Positions 27,281 through 36,664 of a stretch of 64,000 nt of DNA are shown one piece after another. The notes beneath the pieces are model-generated. The model made no database searches, had not been told where the DNA came from, and saw nothing but the letters and a program-made list of their open reading frames with translations. How positions within the stretch are numbered: position 1 is the first letter of the stretch; the number at the start of each line of letters is the position of its first letter. Source of the DNA: Stenotrophomonas sp. MMGLT7 (GTDB lineage Bacteria; Pseudomonadota; Gammaproteobacteria; Xanthomonadales; Xanthomonadaceae); the NCBI RefSeq assembly GCF_021168555.1, contig NZ_JAJOZS010000006.1, positions 1-64,000 on the forward strand, given 5' to 3'. Both the position numbers and the translations under genes were made by a program.

Positions 27281-28780
27281 TCAGCGCTTGCCGCCGAACA
27301 GCCCGCCGAGGATGCCGCGCACGATCTGCTGGCCGATCTTGTTGCCGACGGTGCGCGAGGTCTGCTTGGCCATCGTCTCCAGCATGCCCTGGCGGCGCCC
27401 GGTGCCGAAGATCGCGTCCTTCACCGCCTGGCCGAAGCCGTTGCCCTCGCTCTCGTCCTGCTCGCGGGTGCGGGCCTTGGGCGCGTCGACCTGGCCGGCC
27501 TGCTCGGTGGCGCGCTGGGCGAGGCGTTCGGCCGCCGACTCGCGGTTGACCGCGGTGTCGTACTTGCCGCCGACCGGGCTGCCGGCGCGCACCTGCGCGC
27601 GCTCGGCATCGGTGATGGCGCCCATGCGGCAGCGCGGCGGGGCGATCAGGGTCTGCTGCACCGGCATCGGCACGCCCTTGTCCTGCAGCGTGGACACCAG
27701 CGCCTCGCCGGTGCCGAGGCTGGAGATCGCCTTGGCCACGTCGAGCCTGGGGTTGGCGACGAAGGTCTCGGCCGCGGTCCTGACCGCCTTCTGGTCGCGC
27801 GGGGTGTAGGCGCGCAGCGCGTGCTGCACGCGGTTGCCGAGCTGGCCGAGGATGTTGGACGGCACGTCGTCGGGGAACTGCGAGCAGAAGTACACGCCCA
27901 CGCCCTTGGAGCGGATCAGCCGCACCACCTGCTCGATGCGCTGCACCAGCGCCGGCGGGGCGTCGTCGAACAGCAGGTGCGCCTCGTCGAACACGAACAC
28001 CAGCCTGGGCTTGTCCAGGTCGCCCACTTCCGGCAGCCGCTCGAACAGCTCCGACAGCAGCCACAGCAGGAAGGTCGAGTACAGCCGCGGCTTGAGCACC
28101 AGCTGCGCGGCGGCGAGGATGCCGATCACGCCGCGGCCGTCGTGGTTGACCCGCATGATGTCGTCCAGTTCCAGCGCAGGCTCGCCGAAGAAGCCTTCGC
28201 CGCCGTCCTGCGACAGCCGCAGCAGCGCGCGCTGGATCGCCGCCACCGACTGCGCGCTGACCAGGCCGTACTGGGTGGAGACGTCCTTGCGCTCGGCGGC
28301 CACCAGGCCCAGCAGCGCGCGCAGGTCGTCCAGGTCGAGCAGCAGCAGGCCGCGGTCGTCGGCCAGCTTGAACACGATGTCGAGCACGCCGGCCTGGGTG
28401 TCGTTGAGTTCCAGGATGCGCGCCAGCAGGGTCGGGCCCATCTCGCTGACGGTGGTGCGCACCGGGTGGCCGAGCTGGCCGTACAGGTCCCAGAACACCA
28501 CCGGGCTGGCGGCCGGGGCGTAGTCGGCCACGCCGATGTCGGCGGCGCGCTGCGCGGCCTTGCCGTCGCCGGCGACCGCCAGCCCGGCCACGTCGCCCTT
28601 CACGTCGGCCATGAACACCGGTACGCCGATGCGCGAGAAGCCTTCGGCCAGGGTCATCAGGGTCACCGTCTTGCCGGTGCCGGTGGCGCCGGCCACCAGC
28701 CCGTGGCGGTTGCCGAAGCGGGGGTTGAGGACGACGGCGATGTCGTCGGTGACGCCTTTGCCGAGCAGGATCGGATCCAT
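27281..28780 (-). CDS. HerA-like helicase / DUF853 ATPase
   Basis: A 499-residue ATPase of the HerA/FtsK superfamily (DUF853, YjgR-like). Walker A GATGTGKTV is near residues 31-39, Walker B FVFDEAHLLF near residue 228, followed by an FCSQFPDDVP sensor segment and an arginine-rich C-terminal tail ending GGLFGGKR. Family members are presumed to move along DNA or protein substrates; the function of this branch is not established. It is not accompanied by NurA or other partner genes. A TAGAAT -10-like element lies 36 bases upstream. Confidence 0.88.
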   Translation of the reverse strand: MDPILLGKGVTDDIAVVLNPRFGNRHGLVAGATGTGKTVTLMTLAEGFSRIGVPVFMADVKGDVAGLAVAGDGKAAQRAADIGVADYAPAASPVVFWDLYGQLGHPVRTTVSEMGPTLLARILELNDTQAGVLDIVFKLADDRGLLLLDLDDLRALLGLVAAERKDVSTQYGLVSAQSVAAIQRALLRLSQDGGEGFFGEPALELDDIMRVNHDGRGVIGILAAAQLVLKPRLYSTFLLWLLSELFERLPEVGDLDKPRLVFVFDEAHLLFDDAPPALVQRIEQVVRLIRSKGVGVYFCSQFPDDVPSNILGQLGNRVQHALRAYTPRDQKAVRTAAETFVANPRLDVAKAISSLGTGEALVSTLQDKGVPMPVQQTLIAPPRCRMGAITDAERAQVRAGSPVGGKYDTAVNRESAAERLAQRATEQAGQVDAPKARTREQDESEGNGFGQAVKDAIFGTGRRQGMLETMAKQTSRTVGNKIGQQIVRGILGGLFGGKR

Positions 28781-28815
28781 GGACAGACTTGATTCGCCTA
28801 GGTGGGGACGGGGGG

Positions 28816-28821
28816 ATTCTA
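28816..28821 (-). promoter_or_regulatory. Possible -10 element of the HerA-like ATPase gene
   Basis: TAGAAT on the minus strand in the divergent gap with the transglycosylase gene. No clear -35. Confidence 0.35.
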
Positions 28822-28851
28822 ACGGCCACCTGTCCCGCCGCGGACGGCTTC

Positions 28852-28881
28852 TTGCCCGGCCATCGCTCCGGCGGCTACCCT
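28852..28881 (+). promoter_or_regulatory. Possible promoter of the lytic transglycosylase gene
   Basis: TTGCCC (28852-28857), 18-base spacer, TACCCT (28876-28881), giving a leader of about 28 bases before the ATG. Confidence 0.35.
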
Positions 28882-28915
28882 GCCTGCCTTCGTTGTAGCC
28901 CCCGAACCGATCCCG

Positions 28916-30493
28916 ATGCCGTCCCCGTCCCGCGTGTTCCGCGCCTGGCCCCTGCTGGCCCTCCCGGCGCTGTTGTTGGCTGTCCCCCAGGCCCAGGCGC
29001 AGCGCGTGTCCGCGCGCGACCGCGAGAAGATCGAGGCGCTCGACCAGCGCATGGCCGCCGCCGAGAAGCGCTACACCGACTCGCTGCTGCTGGTGGCCAA
29101 CCGCGATCCCAAGGGCGCATCCGAGGGCGATGCCGCGCTGGAGGACATGGAGGACGTCATCGACGCCTGCATCAAGCAGCGCGGCTGCCAGGTGAGCACC
29201 ATGCTGGCCGGCTACAAGCGCCTGCTCAAGGCCAATGCCGACGCCCAGGCCGAGGACGAGGGCGATGCCGGCGACGGCCTGCTCGAGGCCGACCCCGACC
29301 ACGCCGCGCCGCTGGCCGCCGACGTGCCCGAGGCCGCCCGCGCGGCCGGCCTGCTCAACGACAACCGCCACGACTTCGACCGCATGGTCGAGTACAACCC
29401 GGCGGTGCAGGCCGGCATCCGCCGCTGGCTGACCGACATGCGCCCGGCGTTGCTGACCAGCTACGAGAACTACCAGAACCTGCGCGCGATCATGTGGCCG
29501 GAGTGGCAGAAGCGCGGGCTGCCCGAGGCGCTGCTGTTCGGCATCATGGCCAAGGAATCCAACGGCCGCGTCCACGCCACTTCGCGCGCCGGCGCCGCCG
29601 GACTGATGCAGTTCATGCCGGCCACCGCACGCCGCTTCGGCCTGGGCCCGGACGGCACCGGCTTCGATACCCGCTACGACGCGCGCAGCGCCGCCGAGGC
29701 CAGCGCCACCTACCTCAACGAGCGCATGGGCCAGCTCAACCGCAGCATCGAGCTGTCGCTGGCCGCCTACAACGGCGGCGAGGGCCGTGCCGGGCGCGTG
29801 TTCGCGCAGTCCGGCGGGCGCGGCTTCTGGGACGAGAGCGTTTACAGCCAGTTCCCGGGCGAGACCAAGGACTACGTGCCCATGGTGATCGCCGCGGCCT
29901 GGATCTTCCTGCACCCGCAGCAGTACGGCGTGGAGTTCCCCAAGGTCAGCGCGCAGCCGGCCACGCTCAGGCTGGCCAAGTCCACCACCATCTACGAGCT
30001 GACCATCTGCCTGGGCAGCGCCGGCACCCGCGACGGCTACATGCGCGTGCTGCGCAACCTCAACCCGCGCTACGAGGCCGACGGCTGGATCCCGGCGGGC
30101 ACCACCATCAACGCCACCACCCGCATCGTCGGCCTGTACAACCGCTACTGCGTCAACGGGCCGCGTGCCGACCTGGCGCGCGCGCTGATCACCGCCGACC
30201 TGAATTCGGCGCTGGTACGCGCGCCCGATCCGGTCTACACCGGCAGCGTCTCGGTCGGCGACGCCGCGCCGATGGGCGTGCCCACCACCGTGGCCACCGG
30301 GCGCCCGGCGCCGGCCAGGCCCAAGGCCGAACAGGTGCGCAGCTACAAGGTCGCCAAGGGCGATACGCTCGGCCGCATCGCGCAGCGGTACCAGTGCGAC
30401 CTCAGGCAGCTGGCGCGCGCCAATGGCCTCAAGGCCCCGGGCTACGCCCTGCGGCCCGGGCAGGCGCTCAAGCTGGCGGGCTGCGGCAAGTAG
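28916..30493 (+). CDS. mltD: LysM-containing lytic transglycosylase, MltD-like
   Basis: A 525-residue exported peptidoglycan-cleaving enzyme. A signal peptide ends near residue 29 (AQA-QR). The SLT domain has the catalytic Glu214 in MAKESNG, then RAGAAGLMQFMPATARRFGL and AAYNGGEGR. A single C-terminal LysM repeat (about 475-522, SYKVAKGDTLGRIAQRYQ) binds glycan. E. coli MltD is a lipoprotein with two LysM repeats; here there is no lipobox and one clear LysM, so the symbol denotes family resemblance. It ends at a GGGATTGGGG hairpin repeat. Confidence 0.88.
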   Translation: MPSPSRVFRAWPLLALPALLLAVPQAQAQRVSARDREKIEALDQRMAAAEKRYTDSLLLVANRDPKGASEGDAALEDMEDVIDACIKQRGCQVSTMLAGYKRLLKANADAQAEDEGDAGDGLLEADPDHAAPLAADVPEAARAAGLLNDNRHDFDRMVEYNPAVQAGIRRWLTDMRPALLTSYENYQNLRAIMWPEWQKRGLPEALLFGIMAKESNGRVHATSRAGAAGLMQFMPATARRFGLGPDGTGFDTRYDARSAAEASATYLNERMGQLNRSIELSLAAYNGGEGRAGRVFAQSGGRGFWDESVYSQFPGETKDYVPMVIAAAWIFLHPQQYGVEFPKVSAQPATLRLAKSTTIYELTICLGSAGTRDGYMRVLRNLNPRYEADGWIPAGTTINATTRIVGLYNRYCVNGPRADLARALITADLNSALVRAPDPVYTGSVSVGDAAPMGVPTTVATGRPAPARPKAEQVRSYKVAKGDTLGRIAQRYQCDLRQLARANGLKAPGYALRPGQALKLAGCGK

Positions 30494-30563
30494 CGGGGAT
30501 TGGGGATTCGGGATTGGGGATTCGTAGAAGCCGGAGCAACGCTTTTGCGAATCCCCAATCCCG
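30494..30563. repeat. GGGATTGGGGATTCG inverted repeat, hairpin between convergent genes
   Basis: Tandem GGGATT units lead into CGGGATTGGGGATTCG (30509-30524), which is the exact reverse complement of CGAATCCCCAATCCCG (30548-30563): a perfect 16-base-pair stem with a 23-base loop. It follows the transglycosylase stop directly and lies 6 bases from the psd stop, as expected of a bidirectional terminator. It resembles 24276-24352. Confidence 0.75.
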
Positions 30564-30569
30564 CCCCCC

Positions 30570-31412
30570 TCAGCTCCGCCGGGCCAGCGCCTGTCCCAGT
30601 CTGACCGGGCTTTCCGGTCCCAGGCCTGCGGCCAGTTCGGCCACGCCCGGCGGCAGCAGCACGATCACGGTGGAGCCGTAGTTGAACCTCGCCATCTCGG
30701 CGAACCGCTCCAGCACGATGCCCTTGCCGCGCCAGTCCTTGCGGGTGATGGCGTCGGCATAGCGCGGGATCTCCACGCCGCTCCATACCGTCTCGACCCC
30801 GGACACCAGCATCGCCCCGACCATGACCGAGACCATCGGCCCGAAGTCGGTGTCGAAATGGCAGGCCAGCCGCTCGTTGCGCGCGAACAGCCGCGGCACG
30901 TGGCGCACCGCGCCGGGGCCGACGCTGAACAGCCGCCCGGGCACGTGCACGGTCTCGCGCAGGGTGCCGGTCCAGGGCATGTGCACGCGGTGGTAGTCCT
31001 TCGGCGACAGGTACACGGTGGCGAACAGGCCGTCGGCGAAGGGAACCGCGTCGGCGGCGTCGCCGAGCAGCTCGGCGACGGTGAACCCCTGGCCCTTGGC
31101 CTGGAAGATGCGCCCGTGCTCGATCCGGCCGAGCTGGCTGATGCGGCCGTCGGCCGGCATCAGCAGCGTCATCGGGTCCGGGTCGGGTGCGCGCGCGCCG
31201 TCCCTGAGCGCGCGGGTGAAGAACGCATTGAAGCTCGGGTAGGCGCGCGGATCGGGCTGGGCGGCCTCGTCCAGGTCCACGCCGAAGCGGCGCACGACGG
31301 TGTCGATCAGCCATTGCCTGAGCCAGGGGCGCTCGGAGTAGGCCAGCCTGCGGGCGAGGGAGGACAGCAGGCGGTGCGGCAGGGCGTAGGTCAGCGTGGT
31401 GGCCAGGCTCAT
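30570..31412 (-). CDS. psd: Phosphatidylserine decarboxylase proenzyme
   Basis: A 280-residue inner-membrane enzyme that makes phosphatidylethanolamine. It cleaves itself at the serine of the GST motif (here [11 protein letters not shown], near residue 250) to form the pyruvoyl cofactor; most homologues have LGST. The segments [29 protein letters not shown] and [16 protein letters not shown] are family hallmarks. The ATG overlaps the stop of the SCO gene by 4 bases. Confidence 0.96.
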   Translation of the reverse strand: MSLATTLTYALPHRLLSSLARRLAYSERPWLRQWLIDTVVRRFGVDLDEAAQPDPRAYPSFNAFFTRALRDGARAPDPDPMTLLMPADGRISQLGRIEHGRIFQAKGQGFTVAELLGDAADAVPFADGLFATVYLSPKDYHRVHMPWTGTLRETVHVPGRLFSVGPGAVRHVPRLFARNERLACHFDTDFGPMVSVMVGAMLVSGVETVWSGVEIPRYADAITRKDWRGKGIVLERFAEMARFNYGSTVIVLLPPGVAELAAGLGPESPVRLGQALARRS

Positions 31413-32095
31413 GGAGCAGTGGTCTCGGTCAGCAGTTGCAGGTCGTGGGCGATCGCGGCCGGTTGCAGCGGCGGGCGGATCAGGCCGGCCTGGCGGCCTT
31501 CGGGGTCGAGCACGGCGATGGCGGCCGAGTGGTCGACGCTGTAGTCGTTCGGGTTCTGTTCGAATTGCCGGCCGGGCACCTTCTGGAACACGAAGCCCAG
31601 GGCGGTGGCGAAACGCTCCAGCGCCGGCACGTCGGCGGTGGCGGCCAGGGTGTCGCGGTGGAAGGCGCGGGCGTACTCGCCGGTGCGCGCCGGGGTGTCG
31701 CGGTCCGGATCGACCGAGACGAACAGCACCCGCGGCCGCAGCGATTCGGGGATCGACTGCCACTGCTGCTGCGCCTGCGCCAGCTCGGTCAGCGTGGTCG
31801 GGCACACGTCCGGGCACGAGACGAAGCCCAGGAACACCAGCGTCCAGTGGCCCTTGAGCTCGCCCGGCACCAGCTGGGTGCCGTCGGACTGGCGCAGGTC
31901 GAAGTCGGGCAGGGCGCGCGGCTGCGGGAACAGCGACACGGCCGCCAGTTCGGGCGTGCGGGCGTCGTGGCCCGGGGCCAGCAGCTTGCTGCCCGCATAC
32001 AGGCCCAGCGCCGCGGCGAAGGCGACGACCAGCACGATGATGGTGTTGCGGTTGAACAAGGACAGTCCTCGGTTTCCGTTGCAACGGCCGCTCAT
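31409..32095 (-). CDS. SCO1/SenC-family copper chaperone
   Basis: A membrane-anchored thioredoxin-fold protein that delivers copper to the CuA centre of cytochrome oxidase. One N-terminal helix ([17 protein letters not shown]) is followed by the metal site [11 protein letters not shown] (CxxxC) and the third ligand His in [10 protein letters not shown]. Two starts are possible: ATG 32095 (228 residues) or TTG 32059 with GAGGA upstream, which begins directly before the membrane helix. It is coupled to psd. No oxidase subunit genes are nearby. Confidence 0.92.
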   Translation of the reverse strand: MSGRCNGNRGLSLFNRNTIIVLVVAFAAALGLYAGSKLLAPGHDARTPELAAVSLFPQPRALPDFDLRQSDGTQLVPGELKGHWTLVFLGFVSCPDVCPTTLTELAQAQQQWQSIPESLRPRVLFVSVDPDRDTPARTGEYARAFHRDTLAATADVPALERFATALGFVFQKVPGRQFEQNPNDYSVDHSAAIAVLDPEGRQAGLIRPPLQPAAIAHDLQLLTETTAP

Positions 32096-32112
32096 GATAG
32101 CGGCCGACCTCC

Positions 32113-32118
32113 TATAAT
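32113..32118 (+). promoter_or_regulatory. -10 element of prmB
   Basis: A perfect TATAAT in the short gap between divergent SCO and prmB, 29 bases before the prmB ATG. The -35 position is weak. Confidence 0.5.
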
Positions 32119-32146
32119 CGGGGGCCGATTTCCCCAAGCTTGCGCC

Positions 32147-33076
32147 ATGACTGCCGCCGCGGCCGCCGAACTCCACACGATCATCGACCTGATCCGCTAC
32201 GGCGCCAGCCGTTTCAACCACGCCGGGCTGACCTTCGGCCACAGCTACGACAACGCGCTGGACGAGGCCACCCAGCTGGTGCTGCACGCGCTGCACCTGC
32301 CGCACGACCTCGGCCCGGCCTACGGCCACGCCCGCCTGCTGGCGGACGAGCGCGAGCAGGTGCTGGCCCTGTTCCAGCGCCGCATCGACGAGCGCATCCC
32401 GGCCGCCTACCTGACCGGCGAGGCCTGGTTCGCCGGGCTGTGCTTCAAGAGCGACGCGCGCGCGCTGGTGCCGCGCTCGCCGATCGCCGAGCTGATCGAG
32501 GCCGGCTTCGAGCCGTGGCTGGCCGGGCGCCCGGTGCAGCGCGCGCTGGACTTGTGCACCGGCTCGGGCTGCATCGCCATCGCCACCGCGCACTACAACC
32601 CGGAATGGCAGGTCGACGCGGTGGACATCAGCGACGACGCCCTGGCGCTGGCGGCCGAGAACCTCGAGCGGCTGTTCGCGCACAACGTAGAGCTGGTCAA
32701 GTCCGACCTGTTCGCCGGCCTGGCCGGGCGCAGCTACGAACTGATCGTCACCAACCCGCCGTACGTCACCAACGACGAGACCGACGCGCTGCCGCAGGAG
32801 TACTCCCACGAGCCCGAGCTGGGCCTGCGTGCCGGCGACGACGGCCTGGACCTGGTGCTGAAGATCCTGCGCGACGCGCCGGCGCACCTGAGCGAGGACG
32901 GCCTGCTGATCTGCGAGGTCGGCGAGTCCGAGCGGCACCTGGTGAGGCTGCTGCCGCAGGTGGATTTCGCCTGGGTCGAGTTCAAGGTCGGGCAGATGGG
33001 CATCTTCGCGGTCGAGGCGGCCGAGCTGCGCGCCCACCACGCGCGCATCGCCGAACTGGCGGCCCTGCGCCCATGA
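32147..33076 (+). CDS. prmB: Ribosomal protein L3 N5-glutamine methyltransferase
   Basis: A 309-residue SAM-dependent enzyme that methylates a glutamine of ribosomal protein L3. The SAM site is [14 protein letters not shown] and the substrate-glutamine motif is [18 protein letters not shown] in the N-terminal domain distinguishes PrmB from PrmC. It is 28 bases upstream of aroC, as in enterobacteria. Confidence 0.94.
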   Translation: MTAAAAAELHTIIDLIRYGASRFNHAGLTFGHSYDNALDEATQLVLHALHLPHDLGPAYGHARLLADEREQVLALFQRRIDERIPAAYLTGEAWFAGLCFKSDARALVPRSPIAELIEAGFEPWLAGRPVQRALDLCTGSGCIAIATAHYNPEWQVDAVDISDDALALAAENLERLFAHNVELVKSDLFAGLAGRSYELIVTNPPYVTNDETDALPQEYSHEPELGLRAGDDGLDLVLKILRDAPAHLSEDGLLICEVGESERHLVRLLPQVDFAWVEFKVGQMGIFAVEAAELRAHHARIAELAALRP

Positions 33077-33104
33077 ACGGCGTCGCCGCCAGCGGGGAGG
33101 CATC

Positions 33105-34208
33105 GTGAGTTCGAATACCTTCGGCAAGCTGCTGTCGGTCACCACCTTCGGCGAGAGCCACGGCCCGGCCATCGGCTGCGTGCTCGACGGCTGCCCGCCC
33201 GGGCTGGAGATCGCGCCGGAGGAATTCGCCCACGACCTGGCCCGCCGCGCCACCGGCAGGAGCCGCCACACCTCGGCCCGGCGCGAGGCCGATGCGGTGG
33301 AGATCCTCTCCGGCGTCTACGAGGGCGTCACCACCGGGACCCCGATCGCGCTGCTGATCCGCAACACCGACCAGCGCAGCAAGGACTACAGCGACATCGC
33401 CCGCCAGTTCCGGCCGGGCCATGCCGACTACAGCTACTGGCAGAAGTACGGCATCCGCGACCCGCGCGGCGGCGGCCGCTCCTCGGCGCGCGAGACGACC
33501 ATGCGCGTGGCCGCCGGCGTGATCGCCAAGAAGTGGCTGGCGCAGCGCTTCGGCGTCAGCGTGCGCGGCTACCTGTCGCAGCTTGGCGAGATCCGCCCGG
33601 CCGGCTTCGACTGGGACGTGGTGGAGACCAACCCGTTCTTCTGGCCGCATGCGGCGCAGGTGGCGGAGCTGGAGGCCTACATGGACGCGTTGCGCAAGTC
33701 CGGCGACTCGGTCGGCGCGCGCGTGGAAGTGGTCGCCGACGGCGTGCCGCCGGGCTGGGGCGAGCCGATCTACGGCAAGCTCGACGGCGAACTGGCGGCC
33801 GCGCTGATGAGCATCAACGCCGTGCGCGGGGTGGAGATCGGCGACGGCTTCGCCGCCGCGGCGCAGAAGGGCACCGAGCACCGCGACCTGATGACGCCGC
33901 ACGGATTTCTGTCCAACCACGCCGGCGGCATCCTCGGCGGCATCTCCACCGGCCAGCGGGTCGCCGCGTCCATCGTGCTCAAGCCCACCTCCAGCCTGCG
34001 CCTGCCGGGCGCCAGCGTGGACGTGGACGGCAACGCGGTGGAAGTGGTCACCACCGGCCGCCACGATCCCTGCGTCGGCATCCGCGCCACCCCGATCGCC
34101 GAGGCGATGGTGGCGCTGGTGCTGATGGACCAGGCGCTGCGCCATCGCGCCCAGTGCGGCGACGTCGGCGACGTCGCCCCGCGCATCCCGGGACAGGCCG
34201 ATGACTGA
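33105..34208 (+). CDS. aroC: Chorismate synthase
   Basis: A 367-residue FMN-dependent enzyme that converts EPSP to chorismate, the last common step of aromatic amino acid synthesis. Signatures [10 protein letters not shown] (near residue 16), [13 protein letters not shown] and [17 protein letters not shown] are present. GTG at 33105 is preceded by GGGGAGG. Its end overlaps the start of the dehydrogenase gene by 8 bases. It supplies chorismate for the trp genes further along. Confidence 0.97.
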   Translation: MSSNTFGKLLSVTTFGESHGPAIGCVLDGCPPGLEIAPEEFAHDLARRATGRSRHTSARREADAVEILSGVYEGVTTGTPIALLIRNTDQRSKDYSDIARQFRPGHADYSYWQKYGIRDPRGGGRSSARETTMRVAAGVIAKKWLAQRFGVSVRGYLSQLGEIRPAGFDWDVVETNPFFWPHAAQVAELEAYMDALRKSGDSVGARVEVVADGVPPGWGEPIYGKLDGELAAALMSINAVRGVEIGDGFAAAAQKGTEHRDLMTPHGFLSNHAGGILGGISTGQRVAASIVLKPTSSLRLPGASVDVDGNAVEVVTTGRHDPCVGIRATPIAEAMVALVLMDQALRHRAQCGDVGDVAPRIPGQADD

Positions 34209-35247
34209 GCCGCGGCCACGGGTGTGGGTCAGCCAGCCGCTGTTCGACGACCTCGTCGCGCGGCTGGGCGAGCATTTCGACGTGGTCGCCGCCAGCGACA
34301 TCACGCAGTACACGCCCGAGCAGGTGGCACACCATCTGGCACAGGTGGACGGTGCCCTGGTCTCGCTCAACGAGAAGGTCGGCGCCGCCGAGATCGCCGG
34401 CGTGCCGCGGCTGCGCGCGGTCTGCAACCTCGGCGTGGGCTACAACAACCTGGACGTCGATGCGCTGAGCCGCGCCGGCATCGTCGCCACCAACACCCCG
34501 GACGTGCTCACCGAGACCACCGCCGACCTCGGCTTCGCGCTGCTGATGGCGGCCGCGCGGCGCGTCACCGAGGCCGAGCGCTGGCTGCGCGAAGGGCATT
34601 GGGGGCCATGGTCGTTCGAGACCATGCTCGGCATGGACGTGCACGGCAGCACCCTGGGCATCCTCGGCATGGGCCGCATCGGCCAGGGCATCGCCCGCCG
34701 CGGTGCGCACGGCTTCGGCATGAAGGTGGTCTACCACAACCGCAGCCGGCTGCCGCAGGACGTGGAGCGGGACCTCGGCGCACGCTACGTCGGGTTCGAT
34801 GCATTGCTGCAGCAGGCCGACCACCTGGTGCTGATGCTGCCGTACTCGCCGGACGTGCACCATCTGATCGACGCGCAGGCGCTGGCGAAGATGAAGCCCA
34901 CCGCCACGCTGGTGAACATCGCCCGCGGCGGCATCGTCGACGAACTGGCGCTGGCCGATGCGCTGGCGCACGGGCGCCTGGCCGCGGCCGGGCTGGACGT
35001 GTTCGAGGGCGAGCCGCAGGTGCGCCCGGAACTGCTGGCCTTGCGCAACGTGGTGCTGACCCCGCACATCGGCAGCGCCAGCCTGACCACGCGGCGGGCG
35101 ATGGTGGCGCTGGCGGTGGACAACCTGACCGCCGCGCTCGGCGCCGGCCCGCATGCCGGCGAGCCGCCGTCCGCGCTCAATGCCGAGGCGCTCAAAGCCG
35201 CCGGTTTCGCCGTGGGCGGCAAGAAAATCATCGCCGACAAACGATAG
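34201..35247 (+). CDS. NAD(P)-dependent D-2-hydroxyacid dehydrogenase (GhrB-like)
   Basis: A 348-residue oxidoreductase of the D-isomer-specific 2-hydroxyacid family. The nucleotide site is [16 protein letters not shown]; the catalytic residues appear in [10 protein letters not shown] (Arg), FEGEP (Glu) and TPHIGSA (His). Similarity is closest to the glyoxylate/hydroxypyruvate reductase GhrB group, but substrate preference cannot be read. Translationally coupled to aroC (8-base overlap). Confidence 0.88.
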   Translation: MTEPRPRVWVSQPLFDDLVARLGEHFDVVAASDITQYTPEQVAHHLAQVDGALVSLNEKVGAAEIAGVPRLRAVCNLGVGYNNLDVDALSRAGIVATNTPDVLTETTADLGFALLMAAARRVTEAERWLREGHWGPWSFETMLGMDVHGSTLGILGMGRIGQGIARRGAHGFGMKVVYHNRSRLPQDVERDLGARYVGFDALLQQADHLVLMLPYSPDVHHLIDAQALAKMKPTATLVNIARGGIVDELALADALAHGRLAAAGLDVFEGEPQVRPELLALRNVVLTPHIGSASLTTRRAMVALAVDNLTAALGAGPHAGEPPSALNAEALKAAGFAVGGKKIIADKR

Positions 35248-35332
35248 GGAGCCTCCGCGTGCGTCACGGGGAGGTTCCCCGGACCCGGCCCGCCGTTTGC
35301 CTACCCTCGTTCCCCTCTAGAGCCAGACCCAC

Positions 35333-36358
35333 ATGAACACCCAGAACCGTCGTTTCAACGTCGCCGTCGTCGGTGCCACCGGCGCCGTCGGCGAGACCAT
35401 GCTCAGCATCCTGGCCGAGCGCGACTTCCCGGTCGCAACCCTCCATGCGCTCGCTTCCGAGCGCTCGGCCGGTGGCGAAGTCGCATTCAAGGACCAGCAG
35501 GTCCAGGTGCAGGACCTGGCCACCTTCGACCCGGCCGGCGTGGACATCGCGCTGTTCTCGGCCGGCGGCGGCGTCTCCAAGGAGTACGCGCCGAAGTTCG
35601 CCGCCGCCGGTGCGGTGGTGATCGACAACTCCTCGGCGTTCCGCTACGACGACGACGTGCCGCTGGTGGTGTCCGAGGTCAACCCGGAGCAGGTGGCCAA
35701 CCGTCCGCGCGGCATCATCGCCAACCCCAACTGCTCGACCATGCAGATGCTGGTGGCGCTGGCGCCGCTGCATCGCGCCTACGGCATCGAGCGCATCAAC
35801 GTCGCCACCTACCAATCGGTCTCCGGCGGCGGCCGTTCGGCGATGGAGGAACTGGGCCGCCAGACCGGCCAGCTGCTCAACTTCCAGGAGATCGAGCCGC
35901 AGCGCTTCCCGGTGCAGATCGCCTTCAACCTGATCCCGCACATCGACGAGTTCCTCGACAACGGCTACACCAAGGAGGAAATGAAGCTGGTGTGGGAGAC
36001 CCGCAAGATCCTCGGCGACGACGCCATCCAGGTGAACCCCACCGCGGTGCGGGTGCCGGTGTTCTACGGCCATTCCGAGGCGGTGAACATCGAGACAAAG
36101 AAGAAGGTCACCCCGGCGCAGGCACGCGAACTGCTGGAGAGCGCGCCCGGCGTGGTGGTGGTGGATGCGCACGAGGCCGGCGGCTATCCCACGCCGGTGA
36201 CCCATGCCTCGGGCAACGACGCGGTGTACGTCGGCCGCATCCGCGAGGACTTCTCGCATCCGCACGGCCTCAACCTGTGGATCGTCTCGGACAACATCCG
36301 CAAGGGCGCCGCGCTCAACGCGGTGCAACTGGCCGAGCTGGTGGCGCAGGAGGGCTGA
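35333..36358 (+). CDS. asd: Aspartate-semialdehyde dehydrogenase
   Basis: A 341-residue enzyme that makes aspartate semialdehyde for lysine, diaminopimelate, threonine and methionine. The NADP site GATGAVG is at residues 14-20, the thioester-forming Cys134 lies in NPNCSTMQM, and QSVSGGGRSAMEEL follows. Diaminopimelate demand links it to peptidoglycan synthesis. It is followed by fimV in the same direction, an arrangement common in proteobacteria (asd / usg-fimV region). Confidence 0.96.
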   Translation: MNTQNRRFNVAVVGATGAVGETMLSILAERDFPVATLHALASERSAGGEVAFKDQQVQVQDLATFDPAGVDIALFSAGGGVSKEYAPKFAAAGAVVIDNSSAFRYDDDVPLVVSEVNPEQVANRPRGIIANPNCSTMQMLVALAPLHRAYGIERINVATYQSVSGGGRSAMEELGRQTGQLLNFQEIEPQRFPVQIAFNLIPHIDEFLDNGYTKEEMKLVWETRKILGDDAIQVNPTAVRVPVFYGHSEAVNIETKKKVTPAQARELLESAPGVVVVDAHEAGGYPTPVTHASGNDAVYVGRIREDFSHPHGLNLWIVSDNIRKGAALNAVQLAELVAQEG

Positions 36359-36664
36359 GGCGGGCGCGATCCCGGGCGGCCATCGCTTCCTCGCGCGCTC
36401 GGGGGCGCACTCCTTGCCGGTGGGGCCTGCCCCCTTCGTCCTCGCGCGAGCGGGGACCCCCGCGACTTCGGCGTCCGGACCATGTATTCGCGCCGGCAAT
36501 CCGGCGCGCCGGTATCAGGTGCGGACAGGGCCTGGCCCTTGCGCCCGGCCGCCAGCCCGGAGCGATGCGCAAGGATGCCGGCGGCCTGCAGCCAGTCCGG
36601 CAGCCGGCGTCGTCGCGCCGGTGCCGCGGTATTCGAAAGCGGCAACCCCGGCTATATTGCCGCC
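36359..36664. other. Intergenic region between asd and fimV
   Basis: 306 bases with no convincing gene. It contains a perfect 8-base-pair hairpin CGCGCCGG-CAAT-CCGGCGCG (36489-36508, no T-tract) and a TATATT element at its end. Confidence 0.5.
36653..36658 (+). promoter_or_regulatory. Possible -10 element of fimV
   Basis: TATATT only 6 bases before the ATG at 36665. If used, transcription would begin at or next to the start codon (leaderless mRNA), or translation would start at the later ATG 36686. Confidence 0.3.
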
